Source of the DNA: SIG78 sp045635745 | GTDB lineage: Bacteria > Verrucomicrobiota > Lentisphaeria > Victivallales > Victivallaceae | Reading direction: 5' to 3' | Assembly: GCA_045635745.1 (NCBI GenBank) | Contig: JAZTWG010000008.1 | Location: 1-64,000 of the forward strand | Length of the DNA: 64,000 nucleotides | Shown: positions 31,324 to 39,734 of the stretch, one piece after another | How the letters are laid out: each line of letters opens with the position of its first letter | How positions within the stretch are numbered: the stretch's first letter is position 1 | Program-made: the position numbers and the translations under genes | Notes under the pieces: model-generated | The model's input: only the letters and a program-made list of their open reading frames with translations | Database searches by the model: none | What the model was told of the DNA's origin: nothing

Positions 31324-33081
31324 AAAACTCTCACCCTGAAACTGCATACGGTGATATTTGGCATAAATACCGTTCAGCGCAATTAATTCGTCATGCGTAC
31401 CGATTTCAGCAACTCTGCCATCGTCCACAGCTATGATCTTGTCGGCATGCCGGATAGTGCTCAAACGGTGGGCAATGACCAGCGTGGTTCTATCTTTTGA
31501 AAGCTCGGTCAGCGCAGTTTGAATATGCTGTTCGCTTTCGTTATCCAGCGCACTGGTGGCTTCGTCCAGAATGAGTATGGCCGGATTTTTCAGAAACACG
31601 CGGGCGATGGCAACCCGCTGCTTCTGCCCGCCGGAAAGCCGTACTCCGCGTTCGCCGACATGGCTGTTATACTGTTCGGGCAGAGTCATGATAAAGTCAT
31701 GGATATTGGCGCGTCTGGCGGCGGCGATCACCTCTTCGTCAGAAGCATCGGGCTTGCCGTAGAGTATGTTGTCTTTTATGGTGCCGGAAAACATATAGAG
31801 ATCCTGCTGGACAATACCGATACGGCTGCGTAAAGCTTTGAGCTGCCACTTTTTCACATCCATACCGTCGATTGTCACCGCCCCGGATAATACCTCATAA
31901 AATCTGGGCAGCAGTGCACAAATCGTACTTTTTCCGCCGCCGGAGGGCCCGACCAGAGCAACTGTACTGCCCGGTTCAACGGTAAAAGAGACATTATTAA
32001 GTACCGGCAAATCTGCATCATAAGCAAAAGAGACATTTTTATATTCGATTCTGCCGACACAACTGCCGGGAGCTGAAGCATCCGCGCTGTCAGATATATC
32101 CGGAACCGTAGCCAATACTTCCGCAAAGCGCCGGAATCCCGACCAGCCGCGTTGAAAAGCTTCGGCAAAGTTTATAAGCATTTCCAACGGGTGAATGAAT
32201 ATACCTATATACAGTGCATAAATCGCCAGCTCGCCGGGCGTGATGATCTTGCGGGCTATGAATATGCCGCCGAACAGCAGGATCGTTACATAAAGCAGAC
32301 CGTGAAAAAACGAGTTTCCGGCATGAAACTGCCCCATGACCCGGTAATTATCCACCTTGGAGCCGAGGAACGCCTGATTGCAATGGTCAAATTTTTTCTG
32401 CTCCACATTTTCATTGGCAAAAGATTTCACCACCCGGATACCGGCCAGAGAATCCTGTATCTGCGAATTTACAACCGCGATCTTTTTACGGTTGTCGGCA
32501 AAAACCTGACGCATACGCTTACGCATAAATATACAGTACAAAGTCATCATCAGCGTAACAACCAGCAGAATACCGGTAAGTTTGGCATTGATGGAAAAAA
32601 TTATGATAAATGCACCGATGATCTTCAGAGTGGAAATCAGCAATATCTCCGGTCCGTGATGCGCCAGTTCGGTTATATCAAACAAATCCCCCACGATCCG
32701 GGACATCATTTCGCCGGTATTGTTGCGGTCGAAATATGAAAAGCTCAATTTCTGGTAGTGCGTAAATATATCCTGACGCATATCAGTTTCCATTTTGGCC
32801 CCCATGATATGCCCCCAGCAGGTGATGAAATATTGAGCAAAAAATCTTATCAGATAAAGTACCGCCAGACCGCCGGCGATCCAGAGAATGACCCGGATTA
32901 TCTCGCCGGAAGATTGCTCAAAAACATTTTTATTGAGTACATTCAATATCTGCGGAAAAGCCAGATCTACTGCCGATACCACAAGCGCACAGAGCATATC
33001 CAGCAAAAATAATCCTTTGTACGGCTTGTAATAATTTATAAAGCGGCGGAAAAGTGATAAGTTTTCTGTTTCGTTATTCAT
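31312..33081 (-). CDS. ABC exporter, MsbA/multidrug type (fused TM and ATPase)
   Basis: A 589-residue half-transporter. The N-terminal ABC type-1 membrane domain (about 15-310) has six helices and a FSYFDRNNTGEMMSRIVGDL coupling region. The ATPase domain (about 340-580) has Walker A LVGPSGGGKSTICALLPRFY, Q-loop IGIVQQDLYMFSG, signature RLSGGQKQRVAIARVFLKNP, Walker B AILILDEATSALD and H-loop VIAHRLSTIRHADKI. All catalytic residues are intact, so a functional homodimer is likely. Candidates for cargo are lipid A-type lipids or drugs; nothing nearby decides. It is a single minus-strand gene converging with the PflX-like gene. Confidence 0.9.
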   Translation of the reverse strand: MNNETENLSLFRRFINYYKPYKGLFLLDMLCALVVSAVDLAFPQILNVLNKNVFEQSSGEIIRVILWIAGGLAVLYLIRFFAQYFITCWGHIMGAKMETDMRQDIFTHYQKLSFSYFDRNNTGEMMSRIVGDLFDITELAHHGPEILLISTLKIIGAFIIIFSINAKLTGILLVVTLMMTLYCIFMRKRMRQVFADNRKKIAVVNSQIQDSLAGIRVVKSFANENVEQKKFDHCNQAFLGSKVDNYRVMGQFHAGNSFFHGLLYVTILLFGGIFIARKIITPGELAIYALYIGIFIHPLEMLINFAEAFQRGWSGFRRFAEVLATVPDISDSADASAPGSCVGRIEYKNVSFAYDADLPVLNNVSFTVEPGSTVALVGPSGGGKSTICALLPRFYEVLSGAVTIDGMDVKKWQLKALRSRIGIVQQDLYMFSGTIKDNILYGKPDASDEEVIAAARRANIHDFIMTLPEQYNSHVGERGVRLSGGQKQRVAIARVFLKNPAILILDEATSALDNESEQHIQTALTELSKDRTTLVIAHRLSTIRHADKIIAVDDGRVAEIGTHDELIALNGIYAKYHRMQFQGESFSNA

Positions 33082-33121
33082 TATTTACCAATAAAAAAAG
33101 AGAAATGCAGCAAAACTGTTT

Positions 33122-33160
33122 GTGGGGAAAAACTTTTTGAAACAAAGTTCTTTCCCCCAC
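33122..33160. repeat. Degenerate relative of hairpin repeat family 1
   Basis: GTGGGGAAAAACTTT and AAAGTTCTTTCCCCCAC pair around a short loop. The sequence style (G-run, A-run, AACTTT) resembles copies A and B, but the match is shorter and the tail is absent. It lies in the intergenic stretch 33082-33368. That stretch also holds an imperfect 15-bp inverted repeat (GCTCTGTTTCCAATA at 33238-33252, TATTGGGGACAGAGC at 33274-33288). Confidence 0.5.
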
Positions 33161-33308
33161 TTTGTTCCGCCATAACCTCCGGCGATGACGGAACCATATT
33201 TACCAAAAAATTTCGCAGGAATTGTTTTTATTTTTAAGCTCTGTTTCCAATACAGATTATTTTTACCTGCCCTTATTGGGGACAGAGCGTATTTTTAATA
33301 AATAAGAT

Positions 33309-33352
33309 GCAAAAAATGGGTTGCCTCTTACCCCTTTTGAGTTTTTGCAACA
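33309..33352 (-). repeat. Repeat family 2, copy 2
   Basis: GCAAAAAATGGGTTGCCTCT onward, closely similar to the purH/feoB terminator at 17051. The inner sequence (TTGCC-CTTACC-TTTTGAG-TTTTGCA) is conserved but the outer GGGTTGC/GCAACCC pairing is broken here (GCAACATT). It lies 17 bp past the stop of the 425-residue secreted protein gene and may serve as its weak terminator. Confidence 0.6.
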
Positions 33353-33368
33353 TTCTCCTGCTTGAATT

Positions 33369-34646
33369 TTATTCTATTTCGATACGCAAATTATCCAAAT
33401 ATACCATCGAATTCAAAAATACACCGGCCTGCAGATCGAGAGTATTCAAACCCTCTTCAACCAATCTGGTTATATCAAGTTTGAAATCAAAGGGATTGCC
33501 ATTTTCCAGCGTCAGGGGATGATAGTTGTTGTGCGGTGGTATGGGGGCACAAGTATTGCTGTAAAACAATACAAAGCCATTGTTGTTGGCAATGTTGACT
33601 TTTTTATTGGGCGAAGATTTCAGCGCAATAACCTTGCCGGGCTTGACCACATTGCTCATGCTGGTTGCCTTGCCGTTGATTTTCACTTTAAGAGCGTTGG
33701 TGTAGCCGGCCACACCGGTTTTGCGTTCCAGACGGCCGGTGAAACACAAATACGCCTTTTTACCTGCCATTGCCGGCATGGCAAAAGTAAAACTGTCGGT
33801 AGTTTTGACCGGCATGATCACCCGCTTTACCGGAGTAAGCGGTATGATATTATCACTGGCGGCAACGTTTGAATCCACATCGGCCGGATAAAGTTTGCCG
33901 GTGGTTTCGCCGGTGCGGTCGAGCACCTCCACGGAGTTGCTTCCGAATGCGGGAACTTTGACTTTTTTGCTGTATTCCGAACCATTGATCTTTTCTTTAA
34001 GCACAGTACCGGTTACGGAATTACGCACCACGATCTGCTGCAGCCCCTGTCCTTTGACTGTAATATCCAGCTCGGCCCAGCCGTGACGGAATTCCAATTT
34101 GTCATAAAGTGTATACCCTGTCTGCTTATAGTAGCACATATAGATCGTGCCGTATGACGAATCAACCGGCATCACTCCATGATAAGAGTATTCGGCCCAG
34201 CCGCAATCACCGGCAATGTGTTCCGGCATGGGCGCATACCGGTATTTGCCGCCGGCAGCCGGGGTAAACGCCAGCGCTCCGCCGCTGCGGTACTTGATAT
34301 TGGAGCCGATCCGTTTGGAGTAGTAGCGGACAAAGTACGGTTCGCCGGCTTTGAACGGTACAGCGGGACGCAAACGGTGATAAGCATTTGGACTGCGGGC
34401 CGGATCGCCGGCGATCTTCATGGAGTTTTTATCACCGATACCTTCGGTTTTATCGATCGAAACAAGTGCGCGGTTGTCAGGCGTATTAATACTCCATGAC
34501 CCCAGCACGCCCTGGGAAAAATCCGATGTAGAAAGCAGATTTTTAGTCGGCAGAGCCGGATTGCTGTTTATCGTGATCTCCGGAGCGGAAAATCCCGTGG
34601 CGGCAGCTGCAATAATTGCAGAACTAAACAAAAGCTTTTTATTCAT
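33369..34646 (-). CDS. Secreted protein of unknown function (probable beta-sandwich, carbohydrate-related)
   Basis: A 425-residue exported protein with a Sec signal peptide (MNKKLLFSSAIIAAAATGFS, cleavage probably near SAP). The mature part begins with a stretch like carbohydrate-binding jelly rolls: NLLSTSDFSQGVLGSWSI, ALVSIDKTEGIGDKNSMKIA, FKAGEPYFVRYYSKRI. The C-terminal third (SFTFAMPAMAGKKAYLCFTG, TNALKVKINGK, FKLDITRLVEEGLNTLDLQA, MVYLDNLRIEIE) also has the alternation of a beta-sandwich. I recognise no catalytic motif. It follows the 225-residue secreted protein gene by 24 bp; the two probably act together, perhaps on polysaccharides, given the deacetylase-like gene upstream. Confidence 0.65.
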   Translation of the reverse strand: MNKKLLFSSAIIAAAATGFSAPEITINSNPALPTKNLLSTSDFSQGVLGSWSINTPDNRALVSIDKTEGIGDKNSMKIAGDPARSPNAYHRLRPAVPFKAGEPYFVRYYSKRIGSNIKYRSGGALAFTPAAGGKYRYAPMPEHIAGDCGWAEYSYHGVMPVDSSYGTIYMCYYKQTGYTLYDKLEFRHGWAELDITVKGQGLQQIVVRNSVTGTVLKEKINGSEYSKKVKVPAFGSNSVEVLDRTGETTGKLYPADVDSNVAASDNIIPLTPVKRVIMPVKTTDSFTFAMPAMAGKKAYLCFTGRLERKTGVAGYTNALKVKINGKATSMSNVVKPGKVIALKSSPNKKVNIANNNGFVLFYSNTCAPIPPHNNYHPLTLENGNPFDFKLDITRLVEEGLNTLDLQAGVFLNSMVYLDNLRIEIE

Positions 34647-34670
34647 TTTTTTACCCTTTTTAAAGTATAA

Positions 34671-35348
34671 TCATTTATCTATTTCAAAATCATAGAAGCG
34701 ATTCACGCCTTCAGCAGCAACGATCCCGGCATAAAATTCCCGGGGCATAAGATCATCGATAAATCCGAACTCGTGCCCGCCGCAGCGGACGGTCCAGACC
34801 GGGCCGCGCCCGGTAAACTGGATATTGACAACAAGCTGATATTGGGTATTGGCTTTGAAATTGCACTTGAGAAATCCAACCTTGCGCCAGATTTGCTTGC
34901 CATCTTTGAACCAATGGCGCCAGACATTCAACCCTTGATCGAACAATACGATCTCATAATGGGTACGGAATTCCGGAAATCCTTTGCTGCTGACACCCGG
35001 TTTTTCGGCAATAACAATACTCGGTGCCATGCGGTAATCAAAACTCATAGTGGATTTGATTGTTACATTATTGCCTTTGATGGGAGTTTTCCAGATCATT
35101 GCGGCATAAGTTTCGGGCGCACGCTTGCTCAGCAGATCAAGTTTGGTGGCGTTTTCAGGACAGACATTGACAATATGACTCTTTTCCTGACGGAAAGTAT
35201 TCACATTTTCCCAACGGGAACTTTTAACTTCAATAAAATCGTTTTTGTCCCACTTTCCGGGTTCAAAATCGCAGTTGAAAATATTTTTGGCCCATGCAGT
35301 ACTGCCGGCCAGAACCGCAGCAGTGATAATGATAAATCTTTTGTACAT
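34671..35348 (-). CDS. Secreted protein of unknown function (LamG/DUF1080-like fold suspected)
   Basis: A 225-residue exported protein; the signal peptide MYKRFIIITAAVLAGSTAWA ends at a classic AWA cleavage site. The mature chain has the pattern of a concanavalin-like beta-sandwich: NIFNCDFEPGKWDKNDFIEV, TIKSTMSFDYRMAPSIVIAE, YEIVLFDQGLNVWRHWFKDG, YQLVVNIQFTGRGPVWTVRC, FYAGIVAAEGVNRFYDFEI. Such folds bind or cleave glycans, but catalytic residues cannot be identified. It lies between the deacetylase-like gene (28 bp upstream) and the 425-residue secreted protein gene, so a three-gene minus-strand operon is likely. Confidence 0.65.
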   Translation of the reverse strand: MYKRFIIITAAVLAGSTAWAKNIFNCDFEPGKWDKNDFIEVKSSRWENVNTFRQEKSHIVNVCPENATKLDLLSKRAPETYAAMIWKTPIKGNNVTIKSTMSFDYRMAPSIVIAEKPGVSSKGFPEFRTHYEIVLFDQGLNVWRHWFKDGKQIWRKVGFLKCNFKANTQYQLVVNIQFTGRGPVWTVRCGGHEFGFIDDLMPREFYAGIVAAEGVNRFYDFEIDK

Positions 35349-35376
35349 TACTCTAACCCTTACTGTTATTTATAAC

Positions 35377-36189
35377 TTAATGAAAAAATTTGCTTTTCCG
35401 CATTACAAACTTCAATTCTTCAAAGTCATAGCTGTCGCTCCACCAGGTGGGATGCTGCAAAAAAATGACTACATCGCCAGGCTTGCTTGCCTGCAGACCG
35501 GCAACAAACTCATCACCGCCGATAAAGCGGCTTTCTATGATATAGAAACAGCGCTCTTTGCCATACTCTTTCTGGAGCCGGGCGAAAAAGGCATACAGTT
35601 CGCCGGATTCAGGTAAGCCGCATGCTTTGATTAGTTCTTCGCTGTATGATCCATCCGGATTTTTCACCAGCGCTGCGGAATCGATCCCGGATTGAAATAC
35701 ACCGTGACCGAAGGCAAAACGCACATCAGGAAAAAACTCCCGGACATACTGCATATTGGATTTGAAACTCTCGATCGCTGCTGCATGATCACCTTTGCAA
35801 ATAACCAGATCTTCGTGCTGATACTGTATTTCGTGGCCCAGCTCGCAGATCCGGAACAGTTCATCGCGCCACGAAGGCTCTATCAGTGACACCAGCCGGA
35901 TATTGTAGGTAGTGCGGAACCCGGCTTCATGTTCCATTTCCGCCATGCGCCGGGCCAGAAAATTATCGCTGGGGCGCTCAATATCGTGCAGCCAGATCAC
36001 TCTGACCTTATCTGGCACGACCAGTTCACCCTTGAAGTAGAGATCGTACGCTTCGGATACATTCACTGCATCGTAACGATCTTTGCTGATTTCATCCAAT
36101 ATCTTGCGGTATTCCCGGATATTGAGATCGTGTCTGATGCGAGAATAATGCTCAAAACCGAGATCTATAGGTATATAGCATTCACTCAT
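35377..36189 (-). CDS. Polysaccharide deacetylase-like protein (NodB-fold, divergent)
   Basis: A 270-residue cytosolic-looking protein from the ATG at 36189, chosen because GGAGGAAAG stands upstream; an open frame further 5' would begin before the likely promoter. Features that recall the carbohydrate esterase 4/NodB fold are VIWLHDIERPSDNF (first strand with Asp), RTTYNIRLVS, GHEIQYQHEDLVICKGDHAA (His-x(4)-His in place of the usual HxxxH), FAFGHGVFQSG and VVIFLQHPTWWSD near the end. It has no signal peptide. It may act on a sugar precursor or nucleotide-linked sugar rather than peptidoglycan. It heads the three-gene cluster with the two secreted proteins. Confidence 0.6.
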   Translation of the reverse strand: MSECYIPIDLGFEHYSRIRHDLNIREYRKILDEISKDRYDAVNVSEAYDLYFKGELVVPDKVRVIWLHDIERPSDNFLARRMAEMEHEAGFRTTYNIRLVSLIEPSWRDELFRICELGHEIQYQHEDLVICKGDHAAAIESFKSNMQYVREFFPDVRFAFGHGVFQSGIDSAALVKNPDGSYSEELIKACGLPESGELYAFFARLQKEYGKERCFYIIESRFIGGDEFVAGLQASKPGDVVIFLQHPTWWSDSYDFEELKFVMRKSKFFH

Positions 36190-36535
36190 ACAACCACTTT
36201 CCTCCCTGAAAAGCCCCTGTCGGGCTGATAATGTCCCCCATTTTGTGATGAGACAAGTTGCTTGACAATAATGTATCCGACCTTTATTTTTAAGTAAACA
36301 AACAAAAAAATAAATGAATGATAAGATTTTCAATAAAATTACTATGGAAATGTCGATTTGTCAAGCGTAAAAAGGATTTTCTTTGGAGATTTAGTAAAAA
36401 AGTTGGCCGCTGCTTTTGAAAATAAGGTTCCTTGGAGATAATGAAGACAAATCTGCCGCTGATACAAGAGGTTTTAATGCTCAAATTTTCAACAATTAAA
36501 AGATATACACCTTTTTCCTGATAAAAGCGAGTGTT
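36190..36535. other. Intergenic stretch with a promoter, otherwise empty
   Basis: A 346-bp A/T-rich gap between gspK (3' end) and the deacetylase-like gene. On the minus strand TTGACA (36359-36364), 17 bp and TAATTT (36336-36341) form a promoter candidate about 150 bp before the deacetylase-like start. A plus-strand reading frame of 26 codons at about 36441 (with GGAG upstream) is too short to support. I see no other feature. Confidence 0.5.
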
Positions 36536-37540
36536 TCAGTAAATAAGCCAATCCAGAAATGTTACGGTTTTGCCTTCGCGGCCAGTAATTCCCGGATCGT
36601 TGAAAGTTGCATCCATCCGGACCGAACCGGCATTGCCGCCGGCAGCATTTTCAATGGTCACGCGGTAACAGCCGGAGTTGGTTATGGAAAAGTAATTTTT
36701 CAGGGTCTGCAGCAAAAGCGGATCAAACTCTTCTGCAAGGATGGCAGGTTCCTGCTTGAACGATTTGATCGTCTTCAATGTTTCCATTGCATCTTCATGA
36801 CTCAAATTGGCATAATTGGTCAACAATGCGTAGTTGGCCTGCAAAAGATCGGGGCGGCTGCGGCGGTTGCCGGAGATGGTCAGCGGATTGATCAACGTCA
36901 TCCGGCCATTGCGGTCGGCGGGGAAAAATTTTATGCCATCGGGTATATAATAGAGTTCTTCCCGGAACTGCAGCGATTTATTACGCGGCAATGGGGTATT
37001 TTCTTCCAGTTCTTCATATTCTTCGGTCTCCATACCATCTTCGCCAACCATATCGTTACTGTCCACATAGTCGTTGAAACGGGTACGGAAAATCGTTACG
37101 GCATCGCTCAAATCCTCCTCATTAGTCTGGCGGACACGGGTCAGATTGTTCAATGCTGTATTGATATTACTGCCGGTTACACTGATACCTCCGGCGCCGT
37201 TTTCTATGCGGTATTTTACAATAGTACCGTAATAATCAAGTTCCCGGAGCCGTCCGTCGGGAATAAAGCGCTCTTCCTCGTATTCGCTGTAATCAAAATT
37301 TTCGAGCGAAGAAGTCCGGTATTCATTATTATCAGCTGCCAGCAGAAAGATTATCCGGTTGAGTGCGCCTTCGGCAACATATCTGCTGCGTAAAGCATCG
37401 GTATCATTGCGTATGCCGTAGGTCGAAAGCTGCGAATAGACCACCATGCTCATAACCAGCAAACTTACTGAACTTAAAAGAGCCAGCACCGCCACCAGCG
37501 CCACACCTGATTCGCGTTCTTCAAGAATACACTTTTTCAT
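36536..37540 (-). CDS. gspK: Type II secretion minor pseudopilin GspK
   Basis: GspK caps the pseudopilus tip with GspI and GspJ. The 334 residues begin with a short leader and a hydrophobic helix (ESGVALVAVLALLSSVSLLV), the GspK variant of the prepilin segment, with Gly-Val in place of Gly-Phe. Then comes a large periplasmic domain with helix-rich stretches (RSRYVAEGALNRIIFLLAAD) and saposin-like repeats typical of GspK (NGRMTLINPLTI, then ALLTNYANLSHEDAMETLKT). It is the last gene of the operon and overlaps gspJ by 4 bases. Confidence 0.82.
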   Translation of the reverse strand: MKKCILEERESGVALVAVLALLSSVSLLVMSMVVYSQLSTYGIRNDTDALRSRYVAEGALNRIIFLLAADNNEYRTSSLENFDYSEYEEERFIPDGRLRELDYYGTIVKYRIENGAGGISVTGSNINTALNNLTRVRQTNEEDLSDAVTIFRTRFNDYVDSNDMVGEDGMETEEYEELEENTPLPRNKSLQFREELYYIPDGIKFFPADRNGRMTLINPLTISGNRRSRPDLLQANYALLTNYANLSHEDAMETLKTIKSFKQEPAILAEEFDPLLLQTLKNYFSITNSGCYRVTIENAAGGNAGSVRMDATFNDPGITGREGKTVTFLDWLIY

Positions 37541-38175
37541 AATGCCATCCCCGAAAATGCGGAAAGCGCTGCGGTTCGCCGGAGATACGAAACTCTTTCG
37601 CCGCTTTCAAACTCAATGGTAAAACCTACCGCTGCCGGCAGCCGGTCCTCGTAGTCGCTGTCTTCCTGATCCCAGACTTCCAGCCATTCGATCTCGTCAT
37701 CATCATCGTAATCGGCGTAGGTAAAAGTAAGACTTGCCACATTTTCTGCCAATACAATACTTTTTATATTGCTCTGCTCTTCCATTTCAAGCCACGGCAA
37801 AAGCGGTGTATCTTTGTAGTCGCAAACCAGCGCGTTATCGTCGTTAAGGTAAAGTCTTACAAAGATAAATGCGCCCTTCCCCGCGCTGTCCGGCAGCCGC
37901 ATGGCAGTAAAATAAAGTTCATCTTCCAAACCATCAAAGACCAGATGCTCCTGATTATCGTCGGTTTCGTCACGCCAGAAAAACGGTATCATATTACCCA
38001 TAAGTTCGGCAACTTTATCCAGCTTGCGGTTACGCTCCAATCTTTCGGAAAGCACAGCAACTTTATTGTGACTGCGCTGAAAACCGGCCAATGCCGCTGC
38101 CGAGGCCGAACCGATCAAAGCTAATACAGCCATGGCGGCAATCAATTCTACCAGTGTAAAATGCAGCTTTTTCAT
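37537..38175 (-). CDS. gspJ: Type II secretion minor pseudopilin GspJ
   Basis: From the ATG at 38175 (ATGA overlap with the gspI stop) the protein has 212 residues. It begins MKKLHFTLVELIAAMAVLAL, a prepilin N-terminus with His instead of Gly at -1. The C-terminal part has IVLAENVASLTFTYAD and LPAAVGFTIEFESGERVSYL, with RRTAAL near the end, the pattern seen in GspJ. A very acidic stretch (YDDDDEIEWLEVWDQEDSDY) is notable. A longer frame starting 9 codons upstream inside gspI is less likely. Size and position between gspI and gspK support the assignment. Confidence 0.82.
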   Translation of the reverse strand: MKKLHFTLVELIAAMAVLALIGSASAAALAGFQRSHNKVAVLSERLERNRKLDKVAELMGNMIPFFWRDETDDNQEHLVFDGLEDELYFTAMRLPDSAGKGAFIFVRLYLNDDNALVCDYKDTPLLPWLEMEEQSNIKSIVLAENVASLTFTYADYDDDDEIEWLEVWDQEDSDYEDRLPAAVGFTIEFESGERVSYLRRTAALSAFSGMAL

Positions 38176-38579
38176 TCGTCCATATCTCCGGATTTTTCCC
38201 AATCAATACGGTCGATTTTCAGAGTATCCACAACCTCACGGCTGCCGGGAATCACCAAATCGATTATCAGGGTCCGCAAAGGCGCCTGCCCGGAGAGTTC
38301 ATTGAGTTCTTCAGGCAGATTTTCGGCATCTTCGTAACGCATTTCCACATCATAAGAGCTGCTTTCAAAAATATCTGCTGGTATATCCGGCGGCTCTTCG
38401 TCGGCAAAAAGCAGATAATATTCAGCCGCCTGACTTAATAAATGCGTGCGCTCCCAGTTGGCATAGGCTTTATCTATCCGGTTGACCGCCGATTGCGAAA
38501 GCGCAAAAAAAGCCGTCAGCGCCAATGCCATGACCGCCATTGCCACTATGACTTCCACCAGTGTAAAATCTTTTTTCAC
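38172..38579 (-). CDS. gspI: Type II secretion minor pseudopilin GspI
   Basis: The 135-residue protein starts MKKDFTLVEVIVAMAVMALA, the GspI-type prepilin helix with Asp rather than Gly before Phe5. The remainder (SAVNRIDKAYANWERTHLLS, AAEYYLLFADEEPPD, IDLVIPGSREVVDTLKIDRI) has GspI size and layout. It overlaps gspH by 4 bases and gspJ by 4 bases. GspI nucleates the tip complex with GspJ and GspK. Confidence 0.82.
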   Translation of the reverse strand: MKKDFTLVEVIVAMAVMALALTAFFALSQSAVNRIDKAYANWERTHLLSQAAEYYLLFADEEPPDIPADIFESSSYDVEMRYEDAENLPEELNELSGQAPLRTLIIDLVIPGSREVVDTLKIDRIDWEKSGDMDE

Positions 38580-39226
38580 AATACGATCTGCCCCTGTTCG
38601 GTATCGGTTTTGACAATTTCCACCAAACCGGTAAAATCCGATACTGTTATTGTGCGCATATCACTCTCCAGCTGAACAGTCAATGAATAGGTCAACCGCG
38701 CTGAACCGTTGCGGGAAAAGCGCCACATTTCCAGACTTTCTTCAGTAAATTCCACGCCGTGCATATCGGGCAGTTCCACTGTTACGCCCAATTTCGGCGG
38801 AAATCGCCATACCCGTTCCGGCTCATTTTCCGTATCAGGCAAGGATTCGTTATCAGACTGCAGTTTGAGTTTCTGCTCGGCTTCCCAATCGGCATCTATG
38901 GCATCAAGCACGACGTAAGGTATATTGCCTTCTTCCACGGCTTCGGCAGGAACTACGGCATCGCTTTCGCCCCAGGATTCGACTTTTTCGATGCGGAAAA
39001 GATTTTCATCGGGATAAAAGACCACTTTGCGGATCACGCCATCGCGCATACTGTCAGTACGGGCTTTGGCACAGAACACCTGAAAATCACGCAATGCGCG
39101 TTCAAACTCCGGCATTTTACGCGCTCTGCCGATGTAAACACCCGAAACGGCAGTCAGCAATACAAGTATGGCTATGACTGCCGCCAGTTCAAGCAAAGTA
39201 AAATTTTTGCGCCGGAGCGTATTCAA
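38576..39226 (-). CDS. gspH: Type II secretion minor pseudopilin GspH
   Basis: The 216-residue protein begins MNTLRRKNFTLLELAAVIAI, a prepilin signal with FTLLE. It then has the GspH-type pattern DFQVFCAKARTDSMRDGVIR, VVFYPDENLFRIEKVES, WRFPPKLGVTVELPD and MRTITVSDFTGLVEI. The central acidic segment is longer than in E. coli GspH. It follows gspG with no gap, and the -1 residue is Asn. It probably joins the major pseudopilus to the tip. Confidence 0.8.
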   Translation of the reverse strand: MNTLRRKNFTLLELAAVIAILVLLTAVSGVYIGRARKMPEFERALRDFQVFCAKARTDSMRDGVIRKVVFYPDENLFRIEKVESWGESDAVVPAEAVEEGNIPYVVLDAIDADWEAEQKLKLQSDNESLPDTENEPERVWRFPPKLGVTVELPDMHGVEFTEESLEMWRFSRNGSARLTYSLTVQLESDMRTITVSDFTGLVEIVKTDTEQGQIVL

Positions 39227-39667
39227 TTATTCCTCGTCTTTGGCTACGTAGTTGGTAATATCGGCATTTTCGCCTTCGCCGCCTTCTACGCCGTCAGCCC
39301 CCAGACTGGAAAGGTCAAATTCGCCATGTTCGCCGGGACACACATAAATGTAATCATTGCCCCAGGGATCTTTGGGCACAGCGGGTTTGATGTAAGGGCC
39401 ATCCCACTTTTCCACATCGTTGCTATTTTCGACCAGCACTTGCAGACCATCATCGGTTTCCGGAAATTTACCGGTATCAAGTTTATAGTCGGTCAGTGCC
39501 TGTTCCAGCAGTTTTATCTGTGTCTTGGCGGTGGTTATGCGCGCGCTGCGGATGTGTTTGAAAACCATCGGGGCGGCAAAACTTGTGAGCATGACCAGGA
39601 TCACGATCACCACCATAAGTTCGGTCAGAGTAAAATTACTGCGACGGATTTTTCTTTTTCTGTTCAT
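39227..39667 (-). CDS. gspG: Type II secretion major pseudopilin GspG
   Basis: The 146-residue protein begins MNRKRKIRRSNFTLTELMVV with FTLTE at the cleavage site (Asn at -1) and the helix IVILVMLTSFAAPMVFKHIR. The C-terminal part is classic GspG: IKLLEQALTDYKLDTGKFPE, TDDGLQVLVEN, YIKPAVPKDPWGNDYIYVCP and FDLSSLGADGVEGG (calcium site region). It forms the pseudopilus fibre. AGGAG precedes the ATG. A 67-bp gap to gspF upstream is the longest space inside the secretion operon after gspC-gspD. Confidence 0.92.
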   Translation of the reverse strand: MNRKRKIRRSNFTLTELMVVIVILVMLTSFAAPMVFKHIRSARITTAKTQIKLLEQALTDYKLDTGKFPETDDGLQVLVENSNDVEKWDGPYIKPAVPKDPWGNDYIYVCPGEHGEFDLSSLGADGVEGGEGENADITNYVAKDEE

Positions 39668-39734
39668 TTTGATTTCTCCTGTATTTATTAATTTTTTACT
39701 TATATGTATATAGTGAAATAAAAATCACCTGCTT

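Noticed and set aside
36441..36521. A 26-codon plus-strand frame (MKTNLPLIQEVLMLKFSTIK start) with GGAG upstream
   Set aside because: Too short to support, without recognisable features or operon context.
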